A model generated the notes under the pieces. The model searched no databases and was not told the origin of the DNA. It was given only the letters and a program-made list of their open reading frames with translations. This document shows, piece by piece, positions 29,354-36,968 of a DNA stretch of 37,170 bases. The stretch is taken from NCBI GenBank assembly GCA_036495095.1, contig DASXNK010000145.1, positions 1 to 37,170 on the forward strand. Direction: 5' to 3'. A program made the position numbers and the translations under genes. The stretch comes from Candidatus Dormiibacterota bacterium (GTDB lineage: Bacteria > Chloroflexota > Dormibacteria > Aeolococcales > Aeolococcaceae). The stretch's first letter is position 1, and every line of letters starts with the position of its first letter.

Positions 29354-29752
29354 ATGCCTCAGGAATCACCGATCAGCGTGCTCATCGCCGACGACGACCA
29401 GCGCATGGTGGACACCCTCACCGCGCTGATCGAGAGCAGGCCGTTCCTCCGGCTGGCCGGAGTCGGCGGTGACGCCACCGAGGCCGTCGCCATCGCGACC
29501 CAGGTCCGGCCCTGCGTGGCGCTGCTCGACGTGAGGATGCCGGGCGGCGGCGCATCCACCGCTCGATCGATCCGCGCGGCGTCGCCGCGAACGCGCTGCG
29601 TCGCGCTCTCCGCCTACTGCGACCTCGACAGCCTCGCAGCGATGCGTGAGGCCGGTGTGGTCGACTACCTGCTCAAGGGGAGGGCCTCCGTCGCCGACAT
29701 CGTCCGGGCAATCCGGCGCGCGGCCGGCCAGGACGGGGATCGGCCCACCTAG
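29354..29752 (+). CDS. Stand-alone receiver-domain protein
   Basis: 132 residues, a single CheY-like receiver domain without output: VLIADDDQRMVDTL (acidic pocket), phosphorylated Asp in VALLDVRMPGG, Ser/Thr in CVALSAY and Lys in YLLKGRAS. It may compete for or relay phosphate from a NarX-like kinase. ATG 29354 with GAGGG upstream; an in-frame GTG at 29342 is possible. Its stop is 5 bp from the converging small gene. Confidence 0.88.
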   Translation: MPQESPISVLIADDDQRMVDTLTALIESRPFLRLAGVGGDATEAVAIATQVRPCVALLDVRMPGGGASTARSIRAASPRTRCVALSAYCDLDSLAAMREAGVVDYLLKGRASVADIVRAIRRAAGQDGDRPT

Positions 29753-29757
29753 GCCAC

Positions 29758-30048
29758 TCAGTTCTCCCCGAGCACGATGTGGGGCTGGATCCCGTTGTCG
29801 AGCGACCACGCTCCCACCGCCGGGGCGGGACGCTCCTCCTCCTGCGCCAGCTCCCGACGGCGGCCGCGAGCGAGGCGGGTGGCGGCACGAGCGACCGCCT
29901 CCAACGCCGACTGCTGATCGCCGTGGGTGCCGGCCATCAGCGAGGCGAGATGCTCCACCGCGAGGTCGACGTCGTCGGCCGGCTCCGGAAGCGGACGCTC
30001 CGGGGCCGACAGCCGGTCGGGGTGTGCCAGGGTGGCGGTGGCGCTCAC
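29758..30048 (-). CDS. Small unknown protein B1 of duplicated cassette
   Basis: 96 residues, not recognised. The C-terminal part, RRRELAQEEERPAPAVGAWSLDNG, is clearly related to protein B2 (30253-30507); the N-terminal helix region is longer than in B2. GTG start, overlapping the stop of A1 (GTGA), so it is coupled. No signal or membrane segment. Confidence 0.6.
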   Translation of the reverse strand: MSATATLAHPDRLSAPERPLPEPADDVDLAVEHLASLMAGTHGDQQSALEAVARAATRLARGRRRELAQEEERPAPAVGAWSLDNGIQPHIVLGEN

Positions 30049-30200
30049 GGGGTCTCCTCCGAGGGGGTTTCGACGACGACATGCGCCTCGTACCGGGTGC
30101 AGCTTGCGCGCAGCCGGTCGAGGGCGGCGACGGCGGCGGAGCGGGTGCGGTAGCCCACGCAGAGGGCCGGACCGTCGGGTGATTCGAGGATGGCGAACAT
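30045..30200 (-). CDS. Small unknown protein A1 of duplicated cassette
   Basis: 51 residues: MFAILESPDGPALCVGYRT, a helix AAVAALDRLR, and HVVVETPSEETP. The pattern beta-beta-helix-beta suggests a small folded domain. It is the same length as A2 and about three quarters identical. The ATG is preceded by AGGAGA at the same place as in A2; a longer start at 30278 would run through motif II and was rejected. Confidence 0.65.
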   Translation of the reverse strand: MFAILESPDGPALCVGYRTRSAAVAALDRLRASCTRYEAHVVVETPSEETP

Positions 30201-30252
30201 TCGGCGGGCTGTCTCCTGACGGTCGGGTGCGGGGCGCGCCGCTCGGAGAACG

Positions 30253-30507
30253 TTAGGCGCCGCCCATCCGACCGTCATCGACAGAACCGACTAAGTTCGG
30301 AGCGCGGTCGCCCGTTCGGAGTGAGGACCGACGAGCGCGGCCCTCACGAGTTCTCGCCAGGTCGGGTCGGGCGTCGGGCAGCATGCCGTTGTCGAGCGAC
30401 CACGCTCCCATCATCGGGACCGGGCGCTCCTCGTCGAGACGCACCTCGCGCCGGCGGCGGCGGCCCAGCTGGGTCGCGGCACGGGCGAGGGCGGCGATGG
30501 CGGTCAC
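30253..30507 (-). CDS. Small unknown protein B2 of duplicated cassette
   Basis: 84 residues. AIAALARAATQLGRRRRREV and EERPVPMMGAWSLDNG match B1; the last 35 residues do not, and they overlap motif II copy c, so the ancestral stop may have been lost. GTG start overlapping the A2 stop (GTGA). Confidence 0.55.
   Translation of the reverse strand: MTAIAALARAATQLGRRRRREVRLDEERPVPMMGAWSLDNGMLPDARPDLARTREGRARRSSLRTGDRAPNLVGSVDDGRMGGA
30273..30302 (-). promoter_or_regulatory. Promoter-like motif II, copy c
   Basis: Core CTGTCGATGACG with GAACTTAGTCGG upstream, 73 bp before A1. It overlaps the C-terminal codons of B2, so the end of B2 and this element share DNA. Confidence 0.5.
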
Positions 30508-30659
30508 GGTGTCTCCTCGGGCGGGGTCTCCACGACGACGTGTCCCTGGTAGACGCCGCCACTCTCGCGCAGCCGCTCGAGGGCTGCGACAGCGCCCGCG
30601 AGGGTGCGGAAGCCGACGCAGAGCGCCGGTCCGTCGGGTGATTCGAGGATTGCGAACAT
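30504..30659 (-). CDS. Small unknown protein A2 of duplicated cassette
   Basis: 51 residues, MFAILESPDGPALCVGFRT with AVAALERLRES and HVVVETPPEETP, a paralogue of A1. ATG 30659 preceded by AGGAGA. It lies 70 bp after the GAF/LuxR regulator on the same strand and could be transcribed with it. The longer frame from 30770 overlaps that regulator and was rejected. Confidence 0.65.
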   Translation of the reverse strand: MFAILESPDGPALCVGFRTLAGAVAALERLRESGGVYQGHVVVETPPEETP

Positions 30660-30729
30660 CAGCGGCTTTCTCCTGACAAACATCGTCGCTCCCGCCGCCG
30701 GCGCCCAGGCCTGTACGTCGGGACAGTCT

Positions 30730-31914
30730 TCACCTGTTGAGCGGCCGCGAATCAGCCGGTCTGTCGCCACGCTGGACGACGAGACGGGTCAGGTCGACGC
30801 GGGAGTCCACACCGAGCTTGTGGAAGATATGGCGGAGGTGATAGCCGACGGTGTGGGGCGAGAGGAACGTCGAGGCGGCGACCTCGCGATTGGTGCGTCC
30901 CTCGCTCACCAGCTCCGCGACGCTGCGCTCGGTCTCGGTGAGGCTCTCCCACCCCAGTGCCGGATGGTGGCTCCGCCGTTCGGGAGCGACGGGGCGGTCG
31001 CCGGTGGCCGCCATCGGCGGCGGCAGGAAGCGCAGCAGCGCGCCGATGACCTCGCTGCCGTCGGCGACGGTCTCGCAGGCCACCAGCGCCGAGCCTCCGG
31101 GCGGCACCGGGAGCTCGAACGCACCGCGCTGCTGCCCGGACAGGGTCGACGAGACGAGGTCCCAGAGCAGACCCCGGTCGATGTCGTGCAGCAGCTTGAC
31201 CGCCGGGGCGTTGGTGTACATGGTGTGCCCGTTGAGGGCCACCAGGGCCCCACGCGCACCCCGCCGGGCGCGCAGGAACCGTTCGAGCAGGAACCGGTCG
31301 GCGGCGGGGTTCGCGCCGACGAGGCGGTGCTCGATGAGCCGGGCAGACCGCTTGGCCACCGCCAGCATCAGCGAGTGCGACCCCTCCACCGAGCAGGTCA
31401 GGTCGACCACGCCGAGAACCGAGCCCGTGATCGGGTCGAAGATGGGGGCCGCGGCGCAGGCCATCTGGCCGAGGGCGTCGGCGAAGTGCTCACTGCCGGT
31501 CACCATCGACGGTGCCCGTTCCTCGAGCGCCGTGCCGATGGCGTTGGTGCCGACCCGGCTCTCCTGATAGGAGGAACCGGGCGCGAGACTGATCCGGTCG
31601 AGGTTGGCACCCAGAGCTCTGTCGCGGAACAGACGATCGAGGATGTGCCCGTGCCGGTCGGCGAGCAGCAGGCCCATCGATGTGGACTCGAGGTCCTCGA
31701 CCAGACGGTCCAGGACGGGACGGGCGGCGCGCTCGAGACGCTCGTCGCCCGGCGCCGAGGGTTGGTGGGGAACCACCAGCCGGTCGGGCTGAAGGTCTGA
31801 CGCGAGCGACCGGTGCCACGAGGCGGCGATCTCGGGACGGACCGCGGCGCTCGTGGATCCGGTGGAGCGGAGCTCGTCGAGTGCGACACGCAGGTCGAAC
31901 CGGTCTTCTGCCAT
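30730..31914 (-). CDS. AcoR-like GAF sensor with LuxR-type HTH
   Basis: 394 residues. The N-terminus has the AcoR pattern (RPEIAASWHRSLASDLQPDR) and a GAF-like domain (GLLLADRHGHILDRL, GTNAIGTALEERAP, GVVDLTCSVEGS). In classical AcoR a sigma-54 AAA+ domain and Fis HTH follow; here the C-terminus is a LuxR HTH (LTETERSVAELVSEGRTNRE, then FLSPHTVGYHLRHIFHKLGV). It is a one-component regulator of unknown ligand. ATG 31914 follows AAGGAGA; a start at 32124 would absorb motif II and was rejected. Confidence 0.85.
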   Translation of the reverse strand: MAEDRFDLRVALDELRSTGSTSAAVRPEIAASWHRSLASDLQPDRLVVPHQPSAPGDERLERAARPVLDRLVEDLESTSMGLLLADRHGHILDRLFRDRALGANLDRISLAPGSSYQESRVGTNAIGTALEERAPSMVTGSEHFADALGQMACAAAPIFDPITGSVLGVVDLTCSVEGSHSLMLAVAKRSARLIEHRLVGANPAADRFLLERFLRARRGARGALVALNGHTMYTNAPAVKLLHDIDRGLLWDLVSSTLSGQQRGAFELPVPPGGSALVACETVADGSEVIGALLRFLPPPMAATGDRPVAPERRSHHPALGWESLTETERSVAELVSEGRTNREVAASTFLSPHTVGYHLRHIFHKLGVDSRVDLTRLVVQRGDRPADSRPLNR

Positions 31915-32290
31915 CTTGGGTCTCCTTCGCCCCCCATTCGCGATCGACGGCGTTTGGGCCGGCCGATCCGTGATCAGGCGATCACCGGCGGGCGATGCCG
32001 GCGAGCGCACATCGGGGGGGGAACTCCGAGACTGCTCCTCATTCTCAGGTTCCCCTTGACCGTGCGAACGCGATGCGCCAGCACCCTCGAGATCAACGGT
32101 AGGCATCATGATGCAGTGCGTCATCGACAGAACCGACGAACTCCAGAGCGCGACGCTCTAGTCGAGAATGACGGTGCGCAATAGTCATCACCGGCGATGA
32201 CATGGCGGGGACGTCGCGACATCATCGGTCTCCGCGCGTCGTCGAGCCATCGCGACTCGAGGACCAGGACCGAACGAGGAGGTGCACAGC
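31915..32290. other. Leader and divergent gap upstream of GAF/LuxR regulator
   Basis: About 375 bp. Contains motif II copy d (32119-32150) and the inverted repeat GTGATC-AGGC-GATCAC at 31970-31985, a possible operator in the roughly 200-bp leader. The frame of the regulator stays open through the leader, but codon pattern and ribosome site favour 31914. I see no other gene. Confidence 0.4.
32119..32150 (-). promoter_or_regulatory. Promoter-like motif II, copy d
   Basis: Core CTGTCGATGACG with GGAGTTCGTCGG upstream, on the minus strand, 205 bp before the GAF/LuxR start. Copies c and d share the 18-bp GTCGGTTCTGTCGATGAC. Confidence 0.5.
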
Positions 32291-32464
32291 ATGGAGGGCC
32301 ATATCCCAACGCCGGTCGCGACTGCACCGATGGTGGAGGACCTCATGCGCAGCCACCTGACAGCCGAGTGCGCGACCGGGCTCGACGGCGGGGCCGCCTG
32401 CTCCGCATGCCTGGCGCACCGGCTGCGGGCCTACGCTCCGGTGGGCGCCCGGAGGCGGTCATGA
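32291..32464 (+). CDS. Small Cys-containing protein
   Basis: 57 residues, not recognised. TAECATGLDGGAACSACLAH holds three cysteines, two as CSAC, which may bind a metal. A strong GAGGAGGTG lies before the ATG. Its stop overlaps the next start (ATGA), which supports both being real. Confidence 0.6.
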   Translation: MEGHIPTPVATAPMVEDLMRSHLTAECATGLDGGAACSACLAHRLRAYAPVGARRRS

Positions 32465-32667
32465 CCTGGTGGGTGCGCCCCGACGGCGCGGTGCGGTGGC
32501 TCGAGCACATCGACGGCCCCCCGGCGGAGCTCCCGCCGCCGACAGCTTGGGAGCGGTTCGGCGACCGCGTCGAGGTTCTCCGTGAGCGGCTGGCGCGGGG
32601 GGACGACGTCATGACCCTCGCGCTCCTCCTGTTCGTGGTGCCGTCGGTCATCCTCGCGCTCCCCTGA
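32461..32667 (+). CDS. Small protein with C-terminal membrane segment
   Basis: 68 residues, not recognised. A Trp-rich start (MTWWVRPDGAVRWLEHIDGP) and a charged helix precede a hydrophobic tail (MTLALLLFVVPSVILALP), so it is likely tail-anchored. Coupled to the previous small gene by an ATGA overlap. Confidence 0.6.
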   Translation: MTWWVRPDGAVRWLEHIDGPPAELPPPTAWERFGDRVEVLRERLARGDDVMTLALLLFVVPSVILALP

Positions 32668-32692
32668 GCCACGCTCCCTTCGCCGTCACCAT

Positions 32693-33058
32693 CTAGGCGC
32701 CGTCGACCCAGACCGAGCGCCGGCGGCCGTCGGCGTCACCCTCCTCCTCCGCTCGGAGCAGCTGCTCACGTCCGGGCAGCACCGCATTCAGCAGCTCGTC
32801 CTCCCAGTCCATCAGGGCTCCGTGCAGCCGCACCGTGTCCCGCATCGCCAGGATGTGCGCCGGAACCGACAGGCCGCCCGTCTCCTCCAGGCAGGCGATC
32901 CACTCCGGGAGCGGGGGGACGAAGCGCGGTCGCCGGGCCAGGTGGTGCTGCTCCACCGCCTCGAGCACCATGTCCACGGCCTCGATCCCGCGCCTGGCCT
33001 GCCGCCGCCGGGCGGCGGTGACGGCGAGGCCGGCCACAGCGAAGCGAACGCCGGTCAT
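32693..33058 (-). CDS. Stand-alone unknown domain, partner of kinase/LuxR hybrid
   Basis: 121 residues: RQARRGIEAVDMVLEAVEQHHL, LPEWIACLEETGGLSVP, ALMDWEDELLNAVLPGRE. It matches the N-terminal domain of the LuxR regulator at 25783-26538. It begins 3 bp after the stop of the hybrid gene on the same strand, with no strong ribosome site, so it is coupled. No signal or membrane segment. Function unknown; a partner or sensor for the adjacent regulator is likely from the fusion in the paralogue. Confidence 0.65.
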   Translation of the reverse strand: MTGVRFAVAGLAVTAARRRQARRGIEAVDMVLEAVEQHHLARRPRFVPPLPEWIACLEETGGLSVPAHILAMRDTVRLHGALMDWEDELLNAVLPGREQLLRAEEEGDADGRRRSVWVDGA

Positions 33059-33061
33059 GCC

Positions 33062-34459
33062 TCAACGTCCGCCATCGGTGGGGACCACCGCGATTCCGGC
33101 GCGATGCGCAACGGCGATCGCCTCGGTGCGGGATCCCACCTGGACCTTGGCCAGGATGTTGGACACGTGAAACTTCACGGTGCGCTCGCTGATGAACAGC
33201 CGTCCCGCGATGTCGCGATTGCGCAGCCCTGCCATCATCAGCCCGAGCACCTCGCGCTCACGCTGTCCCAGCTCGGCGAGGCGGCGCGCCGCCGGGTTCT
33301 CCGGCGCGGGGGCGCGGTGGTCGTGCAGCGGGAGGGCGCAGCTGAAGGTCGTGCCCCACTGCGGGTTGGAGTCCAGGGCGACCCGGCCGCGCAGCTCGCC
33401 CGCCAGCCGGCGGACATCGGCGAGCTCGCGCTCGCGGCGCTCGGCGCCATCCTCGAAGCCGAGGCCGTTGTCCGCCACGATGATGATCAGCGACTCGTCG
33501 GTCAGCCGCCAGAGCAGGCGACACTTGTCGGCTCCAGGGTGCCGGGTCGCGTTGAGCGCGGCGAGCCGCGTGATCAGACGCGCCGCATGGGCGACGGCGT
33601 ACGGGACCTGAGCAGCCTCATCGGCCTCGATGTCCTCGACCAGCCGGACCCCTGCACTCTGCAGGGTCCCACGCACCTCCACCTCGACCTCGGCGAAGAT
33701 GGCCCCGATCAACGCGTGACCTGAGGCGTCCCTGGCGTCGGCCTCGGCCTGCAGGTCGAGCAGCCCGCGCGAGGCCATGGCGATGGCCTTGGCGATCCCG
33801 GGCGGCGTCGCCTGTGCACCCGCCGCTCCGGTGGCGCCGCGCAGCGTGTGCAGCAGCGACGACAGCGTCGTCGCATGGCGGCTCCGGAGCTCCAGGCGAA
33901 TCCGCTCGCGCTCCTGGCTCATCGCGTGGGAGAACTCGAGCGTGCGCGGCGGCGGATCGTCGTCGATGGCGCGTAGCCGCGCGGCGGCCCGTCTGACCAC
34001 ACGCATGGCGGCTTGCCCCTGGCCCGGTGTGGTACTCATGCGAGCCCTGTCGCCGACGATCAATGCAACGGTGATCTCGGGCGAGGTGACGACCCACCCG
34101 GTCACGTGCAGACCGCCCACCACGTCGGGCAGCTCCAGCCGCGACACCCCGCTCTCCACCGGCAGCCCGATCTCGACGAGATGCGTCCACTCGACGGAGG
34201 CCAACCGCTGGCGCGCGCCGTTCTGGGCTGCGATCTGCACCGGAAGGGTGGATGATCCCGGGGTCACCAGCACCAGCGCGGCGTGCGGGAGCACCGGCAC
34301 CAGCGCCCTCCGTGCCTGCTCTGCGATCGCATCGAGAGGTGCTGTGGCCAGCTCGGCCAGCGCCTCGGTGTCCAGCCACCTGCCCGTCCCGGGGCCGTGC
34401 AGGACGTTCACCTCCCAGCTGCCGGATGGCGCCTTCGACGACATCGGGGTTGCGGTCAT
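33062..34459 (-). CDS. Histidine-kinase-like / LuxR-HTH hybrid without receiver
   Basis: 465 residues. A GAF-like N-terminal half (about 30-160), a HisKA_3-like helix (QERERIRLELRSRHATTLSS), a HATPase-like domain (IIIVADNGLGFEDG, WGTTFSCALPLHD) and a C-terminal LuxR HTH (LGQREREVLGLMMAGLRNRD, then FISERTVKFHVSNILAKV). The His-Asp of the kinase motif is Arg 192-Ser 193 here, so it should not autophosphorylate at the normal site, and there is no receiver domain. It probably acts as a one-component ATP-binding or ligand-binding regulator. ATG 34459 with GGAG eight bases upstream. Confidence 0.8.
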   Translation of the reverse strand: MTATPMSSKAPSGSWEVNVLHGPGTGRWLDTEALAELATAPLDAIAEQARRALVPVLPHAALVLVTPGSSTLPVQIAAQNGARQRLASVEWTHLVEIGLPVESGVSRLELPDVVGGLHVTGWVVTSPEITVALIVGDRARMSTTPGQGQAAMRVVRRAAARLRAIDDDPPPRTLEFSHAMSQERERIRLELRSRHATTLSSLLHTLRGATGAAGAQATPPGIAKAIAMASRGLLDLQAEADARDASGHALIGAIFAEVEVEVRGTLQSAGVRLVEDIEADEAAQVPYAVAHAARLITRLAALNATRHPGADKCRLLWRLTDESLIIIVADNGLGFEDGAERRERELADVRRLAGELRGRVALDSNPQWGTTFSCALPLHDHRAPAPENPAARRLAELGQREREVLGLMMAGLRNRDIAGRLFISERTVKFHVSNILAKVQVGSRTEAIAVAHRAGIAVVPTDGGR

Positions 34460-34505
34460 GGTGTTCTCCAGGTCGATATCTGATGCGGCGTCGCCGTTTG
34501 CTTCG

Positions 34506-34526
34506 GCCGCCGGCAGACCCGGCGGC
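34506..34526. other. Hairpin in leader of hybrid regulator
   Basis: An 8-bp stem (GCCGCCGG / CCGGCGGC) with a 5-base loop lies about 50 bp before the hybrid start. It may be an operator or a leader structure. Confidence 0.35.
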
Positions 34527-34607
34527 TGGTATGAGGATGGGCGGCAGCGAGCCACGGCCACATCACGCGGCCGCGTAGCCTCCTGCGAAACGCGTCGGTC
34601 ATTGCCG

Positions 34608-34630
34608 GCCACTCCGGCTGACGGAGTGGC
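34608..34630 (-). terminator. Hairpin after CoA-transferase
   Basis: A 9-bp perfect stem (GCCACTCCG / CGGAGTGGC) with a 5-base loop lies about 85 bp past the CoA-transferase stop. No T-run; a terminator is likely from the position. Confidence 0.45.
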
Positions 34631-34713
34631 TGGAAGTGCGTTCCATGCCTCGCGACGCGCGAGATCGAACGCGATTCGACCGGATGACCGGTTGGCGGCG
34701 CGCGGTCCGGTCC

Positions 34714-36651
34714 TCACGGCGCCGGCTCGCGCCGCAGCCCGTTACTCGCCGTCTGACGGTCCCGGTAGACGGTCCCCTGCAGCCTCGCTCGCGCCAGATG
34801 ACCGGCGAGCTGCCGGCGGAAGAACGCGTTGGTGGAGTGCCGGGTCGAGGATACGAAGTAGCGCTCGTTGTTCCGGGCGACCATCGCCGAGAACGCCTCG
34901 GTCGCCGCGGACGCGATCGCGAAGTTGTCATAGTTGACGATCACGTGCACGCGACGCCCCAGCGCGGCGAAGCGCGCGTCGAGGAAGCCGGCGAGCTCCG
35001 CGACATCGGCGTCGGTGTCGAGGGTCAGGCCCTCGAAGTTCACGTAGGCGACGTTCTCGCCGGGGTCATAGCGGACACGGTCCTCGAGCGCGGTCGGCGT
35101 CGCCCGGCGAAGCTCCATCGGACCCTCCCGGAAGATTCGGGAGTCCATCTCGCGCAGGCCGGGCGCGATCTCGGGCCTGAACGCCATCTGCTGCAGCACG
35201 TCGCGCTCGACGTCGAGGCCTGGAGCGATCTCGATCAGCTCCAGCCCGGCGTCGGTGAGCCGGAACACGGCGCGCTCGGTGATGTAGAGCACGCTCTGGC
35301 ACTGGGCGCGCGCATAGGGTCCGCTGAAGGTCACCTGCGTGACCCGATCAATGAACTTCAACGCCCGGGATTCCTGCACGATCCGAAGCCGTCCGTGCTC
35401 GACGGCGACCTTGGCGCGGGCCGCGAACGTCCCCAGGAAGTACAGTGCGCGCGCGTTCTGCGTGATGTTGATGAAGCCGCCCGCCCCGGCGAGGCGGTCG
35501 CCGAAGCGACTCACGTTGACGTTGCCCTCGGCGTCGACCTCCGCAGCGCCCAGGAACGCCTGATCGAGCCCGCCACCGTCGTAGAAGTCGAACTGATGGG
35601 CCTGGTCGATCACCGCCTGGGCGTTGGCCACCGCGCCGAAGCTCAATCCCCCGGCGGGGATACCACCGATGCCGCCGGGCTCGACCGTCAGCGTGATGGA
35701 GTCGAGGATGCCCTCCTCGTGGGCCACCGACGCGACGCCCTCGGGGATCCCGATGCCGAGGTTGACGACCGAGTTCATCCGCAGCGCCATCGCCGCCCGG
35801 CGCGCGATCACCTTTCGCGGGGTCAACGGCAGCGGCGCCAGCCCCGACTCGGGCAGGGTGATCTCGCCGGCGTATGCCGGGTTGTACTCCTCTGCAAACG
35901 TCTGCGGGTGGTGGTGGGGCGGCGCGACGACGACGGCGTCGACGAGCACACCGGGCAGCACGACGTGGTGCGGGCGACCGGTGTGTCGCGCGGTCACCCG
36001 CTCCACCTGCGCGATGACCACGCCGTCCGAGTTCCTGGCGGCCTGGGCCATCGACAGCGTGTCCAGCGTGAGCGCCTCCCGCTCCATCGTGATGTTGCCC
36101 TCGGGGTCGGCGGTGGTCCCGCGCACCAGGGCGACGTCGATCGGGAACGCCGGGTAGAACAGGAACTCGTCGTCGCCGATGCTGATCCGCTTCACCACCT
36201 CACGCGTGGCGCGGGCGTTGACCCGCCCACCCTCCACGCGGGGATCGACGAAGGTGTGCAGACCGACCTTGGTCACCAGGCCGGGCCGTCCTGCCGCGAT
36301 CTCTCGGAACAGATGCGACATCACCCCCTGCGGCAGGCAGTAGGCCTCCAGCAGCTCCGCACGCGCCATTGCCCCCAGCTTCGGAACCAGTCCCCAGTGG
36401 CCGCCGATGACGCGCACCGGCATGCCCTCGTGGGCGAAGTGGTTGAGCCCCCGCTCGTGACCGTCGCCCTGGCCCGCCGCATAGGCCAGGGTGAGCCCCC
36501 GCGGCGAGCCGGTGGCCAGGAAGCGCTTCTCGAGCGCCACCGCGAGGGCCTCGGGGAAGCCGATGCCGACGAAGCCGCTGGTGGCGATGGTGTCGCCGTC
36601 GACGACGATCCGCGCGGCATCGGCGGCGGAGATGACCTTGTCGCGCCGCAT
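34714..36651 (-). CDS. Family I acyl-CoA:carboxylate CoA-transferase (long form)
   Basis: 645 residues; moves CoA between short-chain acyl-CoAs and carboxylates such as acetate in the cytoplasm. An alpha part ([19 protein letters not shown]) and a beta part ([23 protein letters not shown]) are fused in one chain, as in Pct/YdiF. The likely catalytic Glu is in [15 protein letters not shown]. About 120 extra residues at the C-terminus ([20 protein letters not shown]) are typical of long variants; role unknown. ATG 36651; the ribosome site is weak. The secreted-protein gene upstream ends 5 bp earlier. Confidence 0.9.
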   Translation of the reverse strand: MRRDKVISAADAARIVVDGDTIATSGFVGIGFPEALAVALEKRFLATGSPRGLTLAYAAGQGDGHERGLNHFAHEGMPVRVIGGHWGLVPKLGAMARAELLEAYCLPQGVMSHLFREIAAGRPGLVTKVGLHTFVDPRVEGGRVNARATREVVKRISIGDDEFLFYPAFPIDVALVRGTTADPEGNITMEREALTLDTLSMAQAARNSDGVVIAQVERVTARHTGRPHHVVLPGVLVDAVVVAPPHHHPQTFAEEYNPAYAGEITLPESGLAPLPLTPRKVIARRAAMALRMNSVVNLGIGIPEGVASVAHEEGILDSITLTVEPGGIGGIPAGGLSFGAVANAQAVIDQAHQFDFYDGGGLDQAFLGAAEVDAEGNVNVSRFGDRLAGAGGFINITQNARALYFLGTFAARAKVAVEHGRLRIVQESRALKFIDRVTQVTFSGPYARAQCQSVLYITERAVFRLTDAGLELIEIAPGLDVERDVLQQMAFRPEIAPGLREMDSRIFREGPMELRRATPTALEDRVRYDPGENVAYVNFEGLTLDTDADVAELAGFLDARFAALGRRVHVIVNYDNFAIASAATEAFSAMVARNNERYFVSSTRHSTNAFFRRQLAGHLARARLQGTVYRDRQTASNGLRREPAP

Positions 36652-36656
36652 CTCCG

Positions 36657-36938
36657 CTATCCCGCGCCGTGCACGGCGCCGGACGGATCGACCGGGACGG
36701 ACACAGGTGGGACGGTCACCTGCATTCCAGGGTCCATGACCTTTCCGTTGATGACGGTCGGGCCGAGGCCCACCGTGATCGGCCCCACCCTGGGGGCGAC
36801 GAACGTCATCGCCGGGGCGGTGGACCCGGGCGGCTCGGGTGCCGTCTCCGCGCTCGCGCCGGCGGCACCGCCGGCGATGGCGAGCAGGCCGGTGGTTGCC
36901 GCCACCGCGGTCCGGAGGCGCCTTCGGCTGAAGCTCAT
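36657..36938 (-). CDS. Small secreted protein
   Basis: 93 residues. A Tat-like or Sec signal ([20 protein letters not shown], cleavage after ASA) is followed by a Pro/Gly/Val-rich mature part ([18 protein letters not shown]) with no cysteines. Not recognised; cell-surface location likely. AGAGGG precedes the ATG. The next leftward gene is the CoA-transferase; the next rightward one encodes a similar GP-rich product. Confidence 0.7.
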   Translation of the reverse strand: MSFSRRRLRTAVAATTGLLAIAGGAAGASAETAPEPPGSTAPAMTFVAPRVGPITVGLGPTVINGKVMDPGMQVTVPPVSVPVDPSGAVHGAG

Positions 36939-36968
36939 GGTGTGCCCTCTGCTGCGGTGGTGGGAGAC

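Larger units (their letters stand above)
29758..30659 (-). repeat. Tandem duplication of an A-B two-gene cassette
   Basis: A2-B2 and A1-B1 lie head to tail, with identical gene lengths for A, the same GTGA overlaps and the same ribosome-site layout. Short stretches are nearly identical at DNA level, for example 29792-29816 against 30386-30410. Confidence 0.8.

Noticed and set aside
31915-32124. Extension of the GAF/LuxR regulator to 32124
   Set aside because: AAGGAGA precedes ATG 31914, the family N-terminus begins shortly after it, and the extension is low-complexity and covers motif II.
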